Shown in pieces: positions 56,001-64,000 of a stretch of 64,000 bases of DNA. The position numbers and the translations under genes were made by a program. Source of the DNA: Acrocarpospora catenulata (GTDB taxonomy: Bacteria > Actinomycetota > Actinomycetes > Streptosporangiales > Streptosporangiaceae); contig NZ_JAHCST010000018.1 of NCBI RefSeq assembly GCF_018476525.1, forward strand, positions 1 through 64,000, written 5' to 3'. Each line of letters opens with the position of its first letter. Within the stretch, counting starts at the first letter, position 1. The notes under the pieces were generated by a model. The model did no database searches. It had not been told where the DNA came from and worked only from the letters and a program-made list of their open reading frames with translations.

Positions 56001-57330
56001 CGTCGATGTTGAGTGCAAGCTGGTGAATGGCATCCGCAACGTCTGCCGACAGAGTTCTCGGCAGTTTGGATCTGATCTCTTTCAGGCGGTCACGCTCGGA
56101 TGGCGAAATCTGCTCAGCCGCCGCTTTCCTTTCCAGCGTGGCCACCTCGTTCCGGAGGGCTACAGTCTGCTGTGAGTAAGGAGTATCCAGCCCGAAAAGA
56201 TCGCTGAGAACGGCATCGTCCGCAGTTCCATTGACCACCCGATTGAACAACTCTCCCTCCACGATGCGAGCTCCCTCGCCCTCACCTGGAGCGGACAGGC
56301 GAACCAGTCCTCGATCATCCGCAGCCTGGCAGATAAAAGGGCTGTGAGTACTGACAATGAATTGGAGGTTCGGAAAGTGCTCCTTGAGCCAGAACCCTAT
56401 TCTTTGCTGCCACGACACATGGAGGTGCACGTCGATCTCATCAATCAAGACCACCCCTTCGTGTCCGAAGGCTACTTTGTCCCCTCCCGTCTCCTTCAGG
56501 TCCCCATATACCGAATACAGTTGCTTGACTAGATCCAGTACCAAGGCTGCGACCGTACGATAACCATCACTTAGCGATCGAAGTGGAAGTTTGACGCCGT
56601 CTGGAGTCCTGACCCACAGTCCATCCGAAGTGACCCGCTCGACGGCCATGCCTTCCGGCAAAAGTCCATCAGCCAGTAGTCTGAGAACTGCTCTTTCGAC
56701 TTTTGCCGCGTCCTCGGCGCCCTCAAGTCTGCGCAGATACAGTTGCTGAAGCCAAAGAACTGACTCGGAAAGAGACGCCTCTTCCCTGAAGAGACTGGCG
56801 AGGCTTGCGGGCCTGCCGGGAGTCATCATCAGCCGCTGAGCTTCCGTGGGAGCAAGTGAGAGGCGCCGAAATGGTCCATAACCGGCAAGAAACCAGCCCT
56901 GAGGGTTTGCGGACCAGGGGCCGCGGAATGGATCCCATGCTTTACCCCCACCCTTCGCTATCTCGATCGAAGGCTCCGGTCCCTCGTCTTCACGAACCCA
57001 CTTCAGACCTGTCCAAGGATCGAAGTCGGCCTGCCGTTCAGGTGCGAACGAATCAAAATCTGAATCTTTCAGAAGAACCTTTATCAGGCCTTCGGCTGCG
57101 CCTTTCCGAATCCAATCGGAGTAGGTCTCTCGCAGAGTTCGAGCCACTGAGGGACCTGCAATCGCAAGGGCAATTGCCTGGAGAAAGGAAGACTTTCCGG
57201 CTCCGTTGCGGCCGGCAATCACAATCCAGCGTGGCAGGGTTCCGTCTTCTCGGACAAAATTGAGAGAGACCCCCGACTCCTTCTCCCCGAAGCCTTTAAT
57301 GTTTTCAAGTACAAGCTCGCTGATCAGCAT
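55987..57330 (-). CDS. ptuA: AAA/ABC-type ATPase, PtuA-like (Septu)
   Basis: A 447-residue SMC/ABC-like ATPase of the OLD/PtuA group. It has Walker A GRNGAGKSS (40-48), signature-like LSDGYRTVAAL (253-263), Walker B VVLIDEIDVHLH (293-304) and the switch His in STHSPFICQAA (327-337). A coiled or helical insert lies between, and the C-terminus is charged. Length and order fit PtuA, the sensor and scaffold of Septu. Upstream partner of the HNH nuclease. No TOPRIM domain follows, so it is not a Gabija GajA or OLD nuclease. Confidence 0.86.
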   Translation of the reverse strand: MLISELVLENIKGFGEKESGVSLNFVREDGTLPRWIVIAGRNGAGKSSFLQAIALAIAGPSVARTLRETYSDWIRKGAAEGLIKVLLKDSDFDSFAPERQADFDPWTGLKWVREDEGPEPSIEIAKGGGKAWDPFRGPWSANPQGWFLAGYGPFRRLSLAPTEAQRLMMTPGRPASLASLFREEASLSESVLWLQQLYLRRLEGAEDAAKVERAVLRLLADGLLPEGMAVERVTSDGLWVRTPDGVKLPLRSLSDGYRTVAALVLDLVKQLYSVYGDLKETGGDKVAFGHEGVVLIDEIDVHLHVSWQQRIGFWLKEHFPNLQFIVSTHSPFICQAADDRGLVRLSAPGEGEGARIVEGELFNRVVNGTADDAVLSDLFGLDTPYSQQTVALRNEVATLERKAAAEQISPSERDRLKEIRSKLPRTLSADVADAIHQLALNIDDAED

Positions 57331-57996
57331 CTTGCTGCCTGACTCTCAGATAACTTTATGGGCCGCATGATCAGTGTGGAGGGCTATCCACTCCTTATCG
57401 TTGCAGCTCTGCGGCGGCACTTCTCTACAGCATCGTGACATCCCACATGGGTACTCTGCCAGTTGGGCTGCAAAGAGGTGCCGTGGCTATGCCATGCCAA
57501 GGCTTCATAACGGCAGTTGAAGGTCACGGCCGCACTGGCCGGTGATCCGTCGGTGACGCCCTTCCAGCGCCGGTGGTATCGGACTGCGAGATATTGGCGG
57601 TGAGGTCGCATCAGCGACCAGCGTCAGGAATGCCAAGATTATGGCCCGGGATGATGAGGCAGCGCAGGAGTTTGGCCAGTTCCTGGCGGCTGAGCAGGGT
57701 CTGCTCTTGCACCGGCTTCCCGCACAGTGCCGTAAGGTGCAAGCCCTTCGGCAGCGGGCCACTTGAGCAACGCGTCGATGCGGCCGGACGTCGTCCGGCA
57801 CTGTGACCAAGCTGCTCCTGCCCAGCCATCTGCCCGACACTCGCCGCCAGTTGAACGGTCGAGTGCGCCCTTGGCCGGGCTGATGTTCCACCCACACCGG
57901 ATCAGCGGCTACGAAGCGCACCCTCTCGTTCGGCCCGACCGAACCGCAGAAGCAATGACTGACTTGGCTTGGTGAGGGGCTCTGGGGCGTGGTGGG
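57331..57996. other. 666-bp gene-free interval with possible mobile-element debris
   Basis: No intact gene is supported. On the minus strand a short frame near 57611-57895 includes LLSRQELAKLLRCLII, which faintly recalls the C-terminal part of some IS transposases, broken by frameshifts. I cannot confirm this. If true, it would mark the right edge of the Septu-like island. No terminal inverted repeats were found. Confidence 0.35.
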
Positions 57997-58536
57997 TTAG
58001 ACAGGTTGTAGGGCGTGGTGGGGTTCTGGAGGTAGTTCGATGGTGATGGTGTCGCCGGGGTGGATTTTGCCGCCTTCGAGAACGATGGCCATGACTCCGG
58101 CTTTGCGGATGAGAGTGCCGTCCTCCGCTCGGTCGAGGACGGCTTTCATTAGGCCTGGTTGGAAGGTGTCCAGTTGGGTGCAGGGGTTGCGTAGGCCGGT
58201 TACCTCTATGACGGCTGTGGGGCCGAGGTGGAGGTGGGTGCCGGTGGGGAGGGCGAGGAGGTTGATGCCTCTTGTGGTGATGTTTTCGCCCATGTCGCCT
58301 GGGTGGACGGTGAAGCCGTGGTCGGTGAGTTCGTCGTGGAGTTCGGCGTGGATGAGGTGGACCTGGCGGAGGTTGGGGGCGGTGGGGTTGCGGGCTACCC
58401 GGGCGCGGTGTTTTACCGTTACGCCGTTGTGGATGTCGCCTGCTACGCCGAGGCCGGCCAGGAGTTGGATGCAGTCGCGGGATGGCTTGCTGAAGGTATA
58501 GGCGCCGCTGCTGTTGACCGCCGTCACGAAACCCAT
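57997..58536 (-). CDS. MOSC domain protein
   Basis: A 179-residue stand-alone MOSC protein. It has the family markers VHLIHAELHDEL, GDMGENITTRGI and the conserved Cys in GLRNPCTQLD. MOSC proteins bind molybdenum cofactor or carry sulfur; stand-alone members such as YiiM reduce N-hydroxylated compounds. The electron donor is not encoded here. It is in the normal GC range, outside the Septu-like segment. Confidence 0.88.
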   Translation of the reverse strand: MGFVTAVNSSGAYTFSKPSRDCIQLLAGLGVAGDIHNGVTVKHRARVARNPTAPNLRQVHLIHAELHDELTDHGFTVHPGDMGENITTRGINLLALPTGTHLHLGPTAVIEVTGLRNPCTQLDTFQPGLMKAVLDRAEDGTLIRKAGVMAIVLEGGKIHPGDTITIELPPEPHHALQPV

Positions 58537-58584
58537 GGAATCAGGGTAAAACGGGCGGGGCGGTTGGGCTTGGGGTGAGGGCGG

Positions 58585-59370
58585 TTATGGCTTGCGGGCC
58601 AGGGCGCCCCAGCCGAGGGCGGCGAAGCGGCGGAGGACGGATGGGGCGATGAAGGCGGTGTCGTCGAGGAGGTCGAAGTCGCCGAAGAAGCGGGTGATCT
58701 CTTCGACGGTGCGGGGGAACAGGCCGACGCTGCGGGGAGAGTCGTACGTGCTCTGGAGTTTGGTGGTGTCGTCGCGGCGGGAATCGGCCATAGAGAGGTG
58801 GCTGATGGCCAGGTAGCTGCCGGGGGCCATCGCCTCGCGGATGCGGGCCACCTCCGCGTACGGGTTGGGCAGGTGGTGCAGGATGGCCACCATCAGGACG
58901 CCGACCGGCTGGGACCAGTCGATCAGGCCGGTTTCGGTGGCGCCGATGAGGATCTTCTCGGCGTCCGCCATGTCCGCCTCGATCATGGCGACTCCCGGGG
59001 CGGCGGCCAGGATCGCCCGGCCGTGTACGCAGACCACGGGGTCGTTGTCGACGTAGACCACCTTGGCCTTGGGGTCCACCGACTGCGCCACCTGGTGCAC
59101 GTTGTCCTGGGTCGGCAGGCCTGCGCCGATGTCCACGAACTGGCGGATGCCCGCCTCGTTGGCCATGTACCGCACCACGTCGCCGAGGAACTTCCGGTTG
59201 ACCCTGCAGCCCTCGCGCGACTCGGGGAACGCTCGCAGGATCTCCGTCGCCGCTGCCCGGTCCGCCGCGAAGTTGTCTTTGCCGCCCAGCATGAAGTCAT
59301 AGATCCGCGCGGAATTCGGCGTGCTGGAATCCACCCCTCCTGGGGGTACGCGGTCGGCCATGCGCGTCAT
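58585..59370 (-). CDS. SAM-dependent methyltransferase (DUF574 / Methyltransf_19 type)
   Basis: A 261-residue methyltransferase of a family expanded in actinomycetes. It begins PPGGVDSSTPNSARIYDFML with GGKDNFAADR, the standard family N-terminus. The SAM-binding motif I is FVDIGAGLPTQDN and motif II is VVYVDNDPVV; the loop VGVLMVAILHHLPN follows. The substrate is unknown. An ATG 9 bp inside is also possible. The upstream region is a noncoding repeat field. Confidence 0.9.
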   Translation of the reverse strand: MTRMADRVPPGGVDSSTPNSARIYDFMLGGKDNFAADRAAATEILRAFPESREGCRVNRKFLGDVVRYMANEAGIRQFVDIGAGLPTQDNVHQVAQSVDPKAKVVYVDNDPVVCVHGRAILAAAPGVAMIEADMADAEKILIGATETGLIDWSQPVGVLMVAILHHLPNPYAEVARIREAMAPGSYLAISHLSMADSRRDDTTKLQSTYDSPRSVGLFPRTVEEITRFFGDFDLLDDTAFIAPSVLRRFAALGWGALARKP

Positions 59371-59496
59371 GGTACCGCCTGGTATGCCAGATTAACCGGC
59401 AATGTGGGCCCAATCCTGTCCGGATTGCTTGGCACCTCCAGATTGCGCACTTTCCACCCCAACCCCCCACACACCACGCATCCCATTGGGCATGCG

Positions 59497-59895
59497 GGGG
59501 GATGGTTGCCGTGGGACTCCCACCCACCCTTCCGATCCCCGGGGTCCGGGCTCGGCTCCGCCGGAATGGATTGCAGGGGAACTCCCGCCCACCCACCCTT
59601 CCAACCCTCCGGGTCCGGGCCCGGCTCCGCCGGGTCCGGGTCCGGGCCCGGCTCCGCCGGGAGGGTTGGCTGCCGTTCCGGCATACGAGGGAGTGGTTGC
59701 CGGGAAACTCCCGCCCACTCGCCCTTCTGACCTCGGGTCCGGGCCTGGTTCCGTCGGGAGGGGGTGGCTGCTGTTCCGGCATGCCAAGGAGTGGTTGCCG
59801 GGAAACTCCCGCCCACTCGCCCTTCTGACCTCGGGTCCGGGCCCGGCTCCGTCGGGAGGGGGTGGTTGCCGTTCCGGCATGCCAAGGATGGTTGC
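59497..59895. repeat. About 98-bp imperfect tandem repeat
   Basis: Four to five degenerate copies of a unit beginning near GAGTGGTTGCCGGGAAACTC are present; the clearest start at 59691 and 59789 and a partial one at about 59886. The period is 98 bp, not a multiple of three, so the frame changes in each copy and a protein-coding role is unlikely. Inside each unit the run CCCGGCTCCG(C/T)CGGG is self-complementary and could form hairpins. It lies between a methyltransferase gene and an unassigned gene transcribed away from each other. Confidence 0.8.
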
Positions 59896-59977
59896 GTGAA
59901 ACTTTCGCTCACATCCCGGCCCCTCGCACTCACCCTGAAAGCTCGTTTCGCACCGCTTATGGGCTGGCTGCAGAGAG

Positions 59978-59986
59978 TTATCCACA
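59978..59986 (+). promoter_or_regulatory. Single consensus DnaA box
   Basis: TTATCCACA matches the E. coli DnaA-box consensus exactly, 65 bp before the next gene start. Only one copy was found, so this is not an origin; it may be chance or a DnaA-responsive promoter element. Confidence 0.3.
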
Positions 59987-60050
59987 GAGCGGGATTCGGC
60001 CAACTACGAGGGCCGCTTTCACGTGCATGCTGAGGGTGCCCGGAGGGATC

Positions 60051-61085
60051 GTGGCGAGGGAGGGGCCAGTGGGTGTTCGTTACGTGGTGCCCGGTGAGAG
60101 CACCTCGGTTTTTGTGGTGGTAGCCGATCGGCTTCCCGCTGATGTGGGGGCTGTGGTGCCTTGGCGCATGGAGCGGCCGTTTCGGCGGGTGGCGCCGGAG
60201 GCCGTGGGGAACGGCCGGCTGACGATCGATACGTTCCGGACGGCTCGGTCACCGTGGCGACGTGCCTCGTTCGCCGAAGATGCAGGCGGCGTGGTTCGGC
60301 GCGCCGCGTATCACGTCGTCGTCACCAGCAGGGCACCCGTGACGGCCCAGCCGATCGCTGCCCAGACGGCCCGGGCGGCCGCACGGGCGGTGGCCGACGC
60401 CTGCCGCGGGCAGGTGCTCGACCCGGCCACCGGCGAGCTTCTGTGCCACTGCCTGGGATGTCCCGGCGAGTGCCCCGAATTCCGGCTGGAGGATGACTGG
60501 CTGGCCTGGACCGTCATAGAGAGATCAGAAAGACCGGAGGGATCGCAGGGATCGCAGGGATCGTGGGGAGCGGAGGGACTGGAGGGATCACACGCCACGG
60601 CGGACGCAGCGGTGTCGGCCCAGGGACCGGAGAGACCGGAGGGACTGAAAGGGCTGGAGGGATCACAAGGATCGGGGGGATCAGCGGGGCCGTCGCACGG
60701 CGAGTCGATCGTGACGCGGGGCCTGGCCCGGTTGGGAATGCCTGAGATCGAGCTGGTGGCAACGGGGTGCGGTCATCGCCTTTGTTCGCTGAGCCTGCTG
60801 AGGGCCATAGCCGATCGGCTGCTCATTGGACATCTGGCCTGGGTAGGAGCCAATCCCGGAGTGCGGTTCCGGCCCCTTGAGGAGCGCCTGCGGCTGGACG
60901 GAACTGGGGCGGTGCTGCTGGATCCAGGAGTGGTGCGCTCCGGCGAACTATTGCGAGCACGCGTCGACGGCGCCCTGACGAAGCGGGTCTGCTTGCGGGT
61001 GGGAGAGCGAGGGGGAACGCGGGCGAGCCTGACGGTAAGCCAGGCGGGCTTGTTAGCAGGGTCACCGGATGCCGTGTGCGCTTAA
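60051..61085 (+). CDS. Hypothetical protein with Cys cluster and Gly/Ser/Glu repeats
   Basis: A 344-residue protein of unknown function. Residues 135-150 hold a metal-ligand-like cluster, CHCLGCPGEC. Residues about 160-212 are a low-complexity stretch (RPEGSQGSQGSWG, RPEGLKGLEGSQG) encoded by GGGATC-rich short repeats. A second conserved-looking region follows (RLGMPEIELVATGCGHRLC), then a C-terminal domain. GTG at 60051 has CGGAGGGATC directly upstream; an ATG at 60027 is in frame but has no ribosome site. It sits between two tandem-repeat fields. Confidence 0.65.
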   Translation: MAREGPVGVRYVVPGESTSVFVVVADRLPADVGAVVPWRMERPFRRVAPEAVGNGRLTIDTFRTARSPWRRASFAEDAGGVVRRAAYHVVVTSRAPVTAQPIAAQTARAAARAVADACRGQVLDPATGELLCHCLGCPGECPEFRLEDDWLAWTVIERSERPEGSQGSQGSWGAEGLEGSHATADAAVSAQGPERPEGLKGLEGSQGSGGSAGPSHGESIVTRGLARLGMPEIELVATGCGHRLCSLSLLRAIADRLLIGHLAWVGANPGVRFRPLEERLRLDGTGAVLLDPGVVRSGELLRARVDGALTKRVCLRVGERGGTRASLTVSQAGLLAGSPDAVCA

Positions 61086-61154
61086 CAGGCTTAAATAGGG
61101 CGTTGTGTCCAGCTCAGAGGGGCCCCAGTGTCCGGCTCAGGGATAGTCCCTAGA

Positions 61155-61605
61155 AGTGATGACACCGGAGCGATGACACCGAAGTGTTGGTGCCGGAGTG
61201 TTGGTGCCGGAGTGATGACACCGAAACGATGGCGCCGAAACGATGGCACCGAAGTGATGGCGCCGAAGTGATGGCACCGGAGCAATGACATCGAGCGATG
61301 GTGTCGAGTGACGATAGGCAAGCGATGGTGCCGAAGTGATGGCACCGGAGCAATGACATCGAGCGATGGTGTCGGAGTGACGATAGGCAAGCGATGGTGC
61401 CGAAGTGATGGCACTGGAGCCTTGACACCGAAGCGATGGTGCCGGAGCGATGGCGCCGGAGCAATGACATCGAGCGATGGTGTCGGAGTGACGACAGTTT
61501 GAGCAATGGTGCCGAAGTGATGGCACTGGAGCGATGACACCGAAGCGATGGTGCCGAAGCGATGGCGCCGAAGTGATGGTGCCGAAGTGATGGTGCCGAA
61601 GGATG
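61155..61605. repeat. 14-bp minisatellite (about 30 units) with higher-order repeats
   Basis: A run of variants of GATGGTGCCGAAGT (for example GATGGCACCGGAGC, GATGACACCGAAGC) fills about 450 bp. A longer block, AATGACATCGAGCGATGGTG plus GTGACGATAGGCAA, recurs near 61285, 61350 and, altered, 61462, showing higher-order duplication. The 14-bp unit is not a multiple of three, and the frames across it contain repeats in all phases, so it is probably noncoding. Composition is lower in GC than around it. Confidence 0.85.
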
Positions 61606-61772
61606 GCTAGGGCACCCTTGCGGAGCGTGCCACGGGAAAAGTGATCCGGCGGGTAGGTAGGGCTGCCGTATCGGTGGTCAAGCGGAGTTCGGGGAGGAGC
61701 GCCGGGGGTGAGGGAGGGGAGTGGACGGTGGTCGGTGGGGGGTGGCGGTAGCCGTAAAGGAAGGGAAGAAAA
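61606..61772. other. Short gene-free spacer after the repeat field
   Basis: Together with the minisatellite this leaves 687 bp without a gene between 61085 and 61773. The spacer itself is G-rich (for example around 61690-61750) and may include the 3' end region of the convergent phosphatase. No hairpin with T-tract was recognised. Confidence 0.4.
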
Positions 61773-62555
61773 TCACCCGACCGTATCTTGTTGGAGACCT
61801 GCTGCGCCGACCATGATGGGGTGCTCGTCCTCGGCCCCTTGGACCACATCCGCCACCACACAGGTGATGTTGTCCGGCCCGCCGCCCCGGTTGGCGAGGT
61901 CGACCAGCGTCCGGGCGACGGTGTCGAGGTCGGCGACGGAGGTGAGGATCTCGTGCAGGGTGTCGGCCGACACCACGGCGGGCAGGCCGTCGGAGCAGAG
62001 CAGGTAGCGGTCGCCGGGATAGGCGCCGCGGGCCGACATGTCGGGATTCACGTTGCCGGTGCTCTCCAGGGCGCGCATGAGCATGGAACGGCGGGGGTGT
62101 TCCGCGGCCTGTTCGGGGGTCATGCGGCCGTCGTCGACCAGGGACTGGACCAGGGTGTGGTCATGGGTGATCTGGTAGAGGACCCCGTCGCGGAGCATGT
62201 ATCCCCGCGAGTCGCCGACGTGGGCGAGGGCGAAGCCGCTGCCGTCCCAGAGCATTGCGGTGAGCGTGGTGCCCATGCCGTTCATGGTCGGGTCGGCCTC
62301 GGCCATGTTCTTCAGGGTCTGGGCCGCGGTGCGGACGGCGGCCTCCAGCGCGGCCACCGGTTCGCCGTCCATGGGCTGGCTGGACAGCACTCTGATCGCG
62401 GTGGCGCTGGCGACCGCGCCGTGCGAATGGCCGCCCATGCCGTCGGCGATGGCGAGCAGGCGGCTGCTCGCGTAGGCCGAGTCCTCGTTCTTCTGGCGGC
62501 GCTGCCCGACATCGGATCGAGCCGCGTACCGTAGCCCCAGGGTGCTGTGTTTCAT
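61773..62555 (-). CDS. PP2C-family serine/threonine protein phosphatase
   Basis: A 260-residue Mn/Mg-dependent phosphatase of the PstP/Stp1 type without a membrane segment. Metal-site motifs are IADGMGGHSHG, AHVGDSRGYML, LLCSDGLPAVV and GGPDNITCVV; all acidic ligands are intact. It removes phosphate from Ser/Thr residues, opposing PknB-type kinases; no kinase gene is near. I chose the ATG at 62555 as matching family starts; 11 codons further up are in frame. No clear ribosome site, so it may be leaderless. Divergent from the DNA methylase, 61 bp apart. Confidence 0.9.
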   Translation of the reverse strand: MKHSTLGLRYAARSDVGQRRQKNEDSAYASSRLLAIADGMGGHSHGAVASATAIRVLSSQPMDGEPVAALEAAVRTAAQTLKNMAEADPTMNGMGTTLTAMLWDGSGFALAHVGDSRGYMLRDGVLYQITHDHTLVQSLVDDGRMTPEQAAEHPRRSMLMRALESTGNVNPDMSARGAYPGDRYLLCSDGLPAVVSADTLHEILTSVADLDTVARTLVDLANRGGGPDNITCVVADVVQGAEDEHPIMVGAAGLQQDTVG

Positions 62556-62616
62556 ATGCACAGTAAAACATTGGTTGAAGGACTTCACAAGTAGGCTTGT
62601 CGTGTAGAGTGATGAC

Positions 62617-64000
62617 GTGACTTACGTTAACGCTGGCGACATCGCCCGGCTGGCCGATGTCGGCCGGGCCGCGGTGAGCAACTGGCGGCGCCGGCATGAC
62701 GACTTCCCCCAGCCGGTCGGCGGAACCACCGCGAGCCCGCTGTTCTCGCTCAGCGAGGTCGAAGCCTGGCTCCGGCGCAACGGCAAGTCCTACGAACTCT
62801 CCCTCGGCGATCTGGCCTGGCAGCGGCTGCGGGCCGCCGGTGACGATCTTAAACTCGGCGAGCTGGTCGCGGCGGCGGGCGACTTCCTGGAGGGCCGCCC
62901 GAGCGGGCTGGACGCCGAGGTCACCGAGCTGATCGCCGATCTGGCGGCGGAGCGCGGGCCCGGGGACGCCTTCGAGTTACTCTGCGAGCGCTACGTGGAG
63001 GCGCACTCCCGCCAGCTCTCGGTCACCCCGCCCGCCCTGGCCGACCTGATGGTGCGGCTGGCCGACGCGGACACCCTGTTCGACCCGGCCTGCGGCATCG
63101 GCACCCTGCTGCTGTCGGCCAGGAAGGCCCGCGGCCAGGAACTCCTCGGCTCCTCCGCCAGGATCGCCGAGATCCGGCTCCGCATGCGCGGCATCGACGC
63201 CCGGATCGCCTCGGGCGACTCCCTCAGGGACGACGCCTTCCCGGAGGCCCGCGTCGACGCGGTGGTCTGCGACCCCCCGTTCAACGAGCGCGCCTGGGGC
63301 CACGAGGAACTCGCCGGCGACACCCGCTGGGAGTACGGCCTGCCGCCCCGCGGCGAACCGGAGCTGGCCTGGGTGCAGCACTGCCTGGCCCGCGTCCGGC
63401 CCGGCGGCACGGTGGTGATCCTGATGCCTCCGACGGCGGCCACCCGGCGTCCAGGGCGGCGGATCAGGGCCAACCTGCTCCGCGCCGGGGCGCTGCGCGC
63501 GGTGATCGCCCTCGGCGCGGCCGACCTGTGGCTGCTCCGCCGTCCCGTGCGCACCGAGCGCGTCCCCGCCCAGGTGCTCATGCTCGACGCCGGCGAGGAC
63601 CTGTCCGGCGTCGAGGCCGCCTGGCGGGAGTTCCAGGAGGACCCGCGCGGGGTCCGGGTCGTGGACCTGCTCGACGACGAGGTGGATCTCAGCCCACCGC
63701 GGTTCGACCGGGGGATCGCCCCCGCCGACTTCGTGGCCGTGCGGGAGGAGTTCCGCCAGGCGACGAGCGCGCTGGCCGGGGCGGTGCCCGCGATCAGCGT
63801 GCTGGACCGGCCCCGCGACCTGACCATGACCACCGTGGGGGAACTGGCCAAAGCGGGGCTGCTGGCCGTCCACCATTCGGCGATGCGCCCGGGCGAGGTG
63901 AGCGAGGAGGGCGAGGTGCCCGTGCTGTCCGGGGATGACGTGCTGCTCGGGAGAGCGTCCTCCGGCCGGGTGGGCTCGGCCGAGGGGCAGGTCGTCGTGG
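62617..64000 (+). CDS. N6-adenine DNA methylase with N-terminal HTH (partial, cut by window edge)
   Basis: The open frame runs from GTG 62617 past the window end (at least 461 codons). Residues 5-60 form a DNA-binding helix-turn-helix with AGDIARLADVGRAAVSNWRR. The HsdM-like methylase domain follows with SAM motif I FDPACGIGTLLL (about 150-161) and motif IV DPPF near residue 217, in VVCDPPFNERAWG. Near the window end there is a sequence like the start of a target-recognition domain (TVGELAKAGLLAVHH). This suggests a single-chain methylase with its own specificity region. No restriction subunit is visible; it may be an orphan or part of a system beyond the edge. Confidence 0.85.
   Translation, partial: MTYVNAGDIARLADVGRAAVSNWRRRHDDFPQPVGGTTASPLFSLSEVEAWLRRNGKSYELSLGDLAWQRLRAAGDDLKLGELVAAAGDFLEGRPSGLDAEVTELIADLAAERGPGDAFELLCERYVEAHSRQLSVTPPALADLMVRLADADTLFDPACGIGTLLLSARKARGQELLGSSARIAEIRLRMRGIDARIASGDSLRDDAFPEARVDAVVCDPPFNERAWGHEELAGDTRWEYGLPPRGEPELAWVQHCLARVRPGGTVVILMPPTAATRRPGRRIRANLLRAGALRAVIALGAADLWLLRRPVRTERVPAQVLMLDAGEDLSGVEAAWREFQEDPRGVRVVDLLDDEVDLSPPRFDRGIAPADFVAVREEFRQATSALAGAVPAISVLDRPRDLTMTTVGELAKAGLLAVHHSAMRPGEVSEEGEVPVLSGDDVLLGRASSGRVGSAEGQVVV

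Noticed and set aside
55281-57330. Retron or Gabija system
   Set aside because: No reverse transcriptase or msr/msd-like RNA was recognised, and the ATPase has no TOPRIM domain and no UvrD-like partner.
57384-57921. A transposase gene
   Set aside because: Only a weak resemblance in a short frame, with frameshifts and no terminal repeats; kept as a possible remnant in the interval note.
59297-60003. Repetitive proteins in several frames of the 98-bp repeats
   Set aside because: The period is not a multiple of three, so no frame keeps the same repeat; no start signals.
61155-61605. CRISPR array
   Set aside because: Units are 14 bp, contiguous and degenerate, with no unique spacers of constant length and no cas genes.

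Overview
The window is chromosomal DNA of a high-GC, mycelial-type actinomycete. The base composition is near 70 percent GC with many GTG starts. An AfsR/SARP-like regulator, an NB-ARC/TPR protein, a DUF6879 gene, a LitR/LitS-type light module and sugar ABC importers lacking their own ATPase all fit the Streptosporangiales (Streptosporangiaceae or Thermomonosporaceae) or a close relative. No rRNA or other marker fixes the genus.

Layout. 0-7.6 kb: a DUF305 lipoprotein, a secreted proline-rich protein, an OmpR-type two-component pair, a 1100-residue SARP/AAA/TPR regulator and a metallo-beta-lactamase-fold protein. 7.6-10.5 kb: a WXG-like small protein and a large, unrecognised 677-residue protein, with a membrane-anchored protein on the opposite strand. 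10.6-16.7 kb: glgX-treY-treZ, which turns glycogen into trehalose; a separate treS lies at 36.5-38.2 kb. 16.8-21 kb: a YhhN-type membrane protein, then a light/B12-type regulator, ECF sigma factor and photolyase set with a decayed DUF523-DUF1722 gene. 21-27 kb: a tightly overlapping operon read leftward (zinc-ribbon SDR, LRR protein, ankyrin protein, MoxR ATPase remnant without Walker motifs, HExxH/VWA protein), preceded by an odd tRNA-like gene. 27.2-32 kb: a DHFR-like reductase, then a three-gene operon ending in a STAND-type NTPase with an amyloid-motif-like N-terminus, then a formyltransferase-like gene. 32.5-36.3 kb: a divergent glycosyltransferase-like and asparagine-synthase-like pair.

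38-46.5 kb: a PadR-controlled ABC exporter and a divergent sugar importer with two binding proteins and one permease carrying an inserted Cna-B-like domain. 46.6-47.6 kb: uracil-DNA glycosylase and a small acidic protein. 47.8-54.9 kb: a LacI-controlled pentoside/glucoside regulon (GH51, binding protein, two permeases, GH1) with a clear palindromic operator. 55.3-57.3 kb: a lower-GC Septu-like (PtuA/PtuB) defence pair. 58-64 kb: MOSC protein, SAM methyltransferase, two noncoding tandem-repeat fields, a Cys-cluster protein, a PP2C phosphatase and the start of an HTH-fused N6-adenine DNA methylase cut by the window edge.

The strongest leads for new biology are the SDR-LRR-ankyrin-MoxR-VWA operon with its deletion junction, the NB-ARC operon, the permease with a beta-sandwich insert, the tRNA-like gene with no normal anticodon loop, and the 14-bp repeat field. 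All motif, domain and composition statements come from reading the sequence by eye; no database search was possible.
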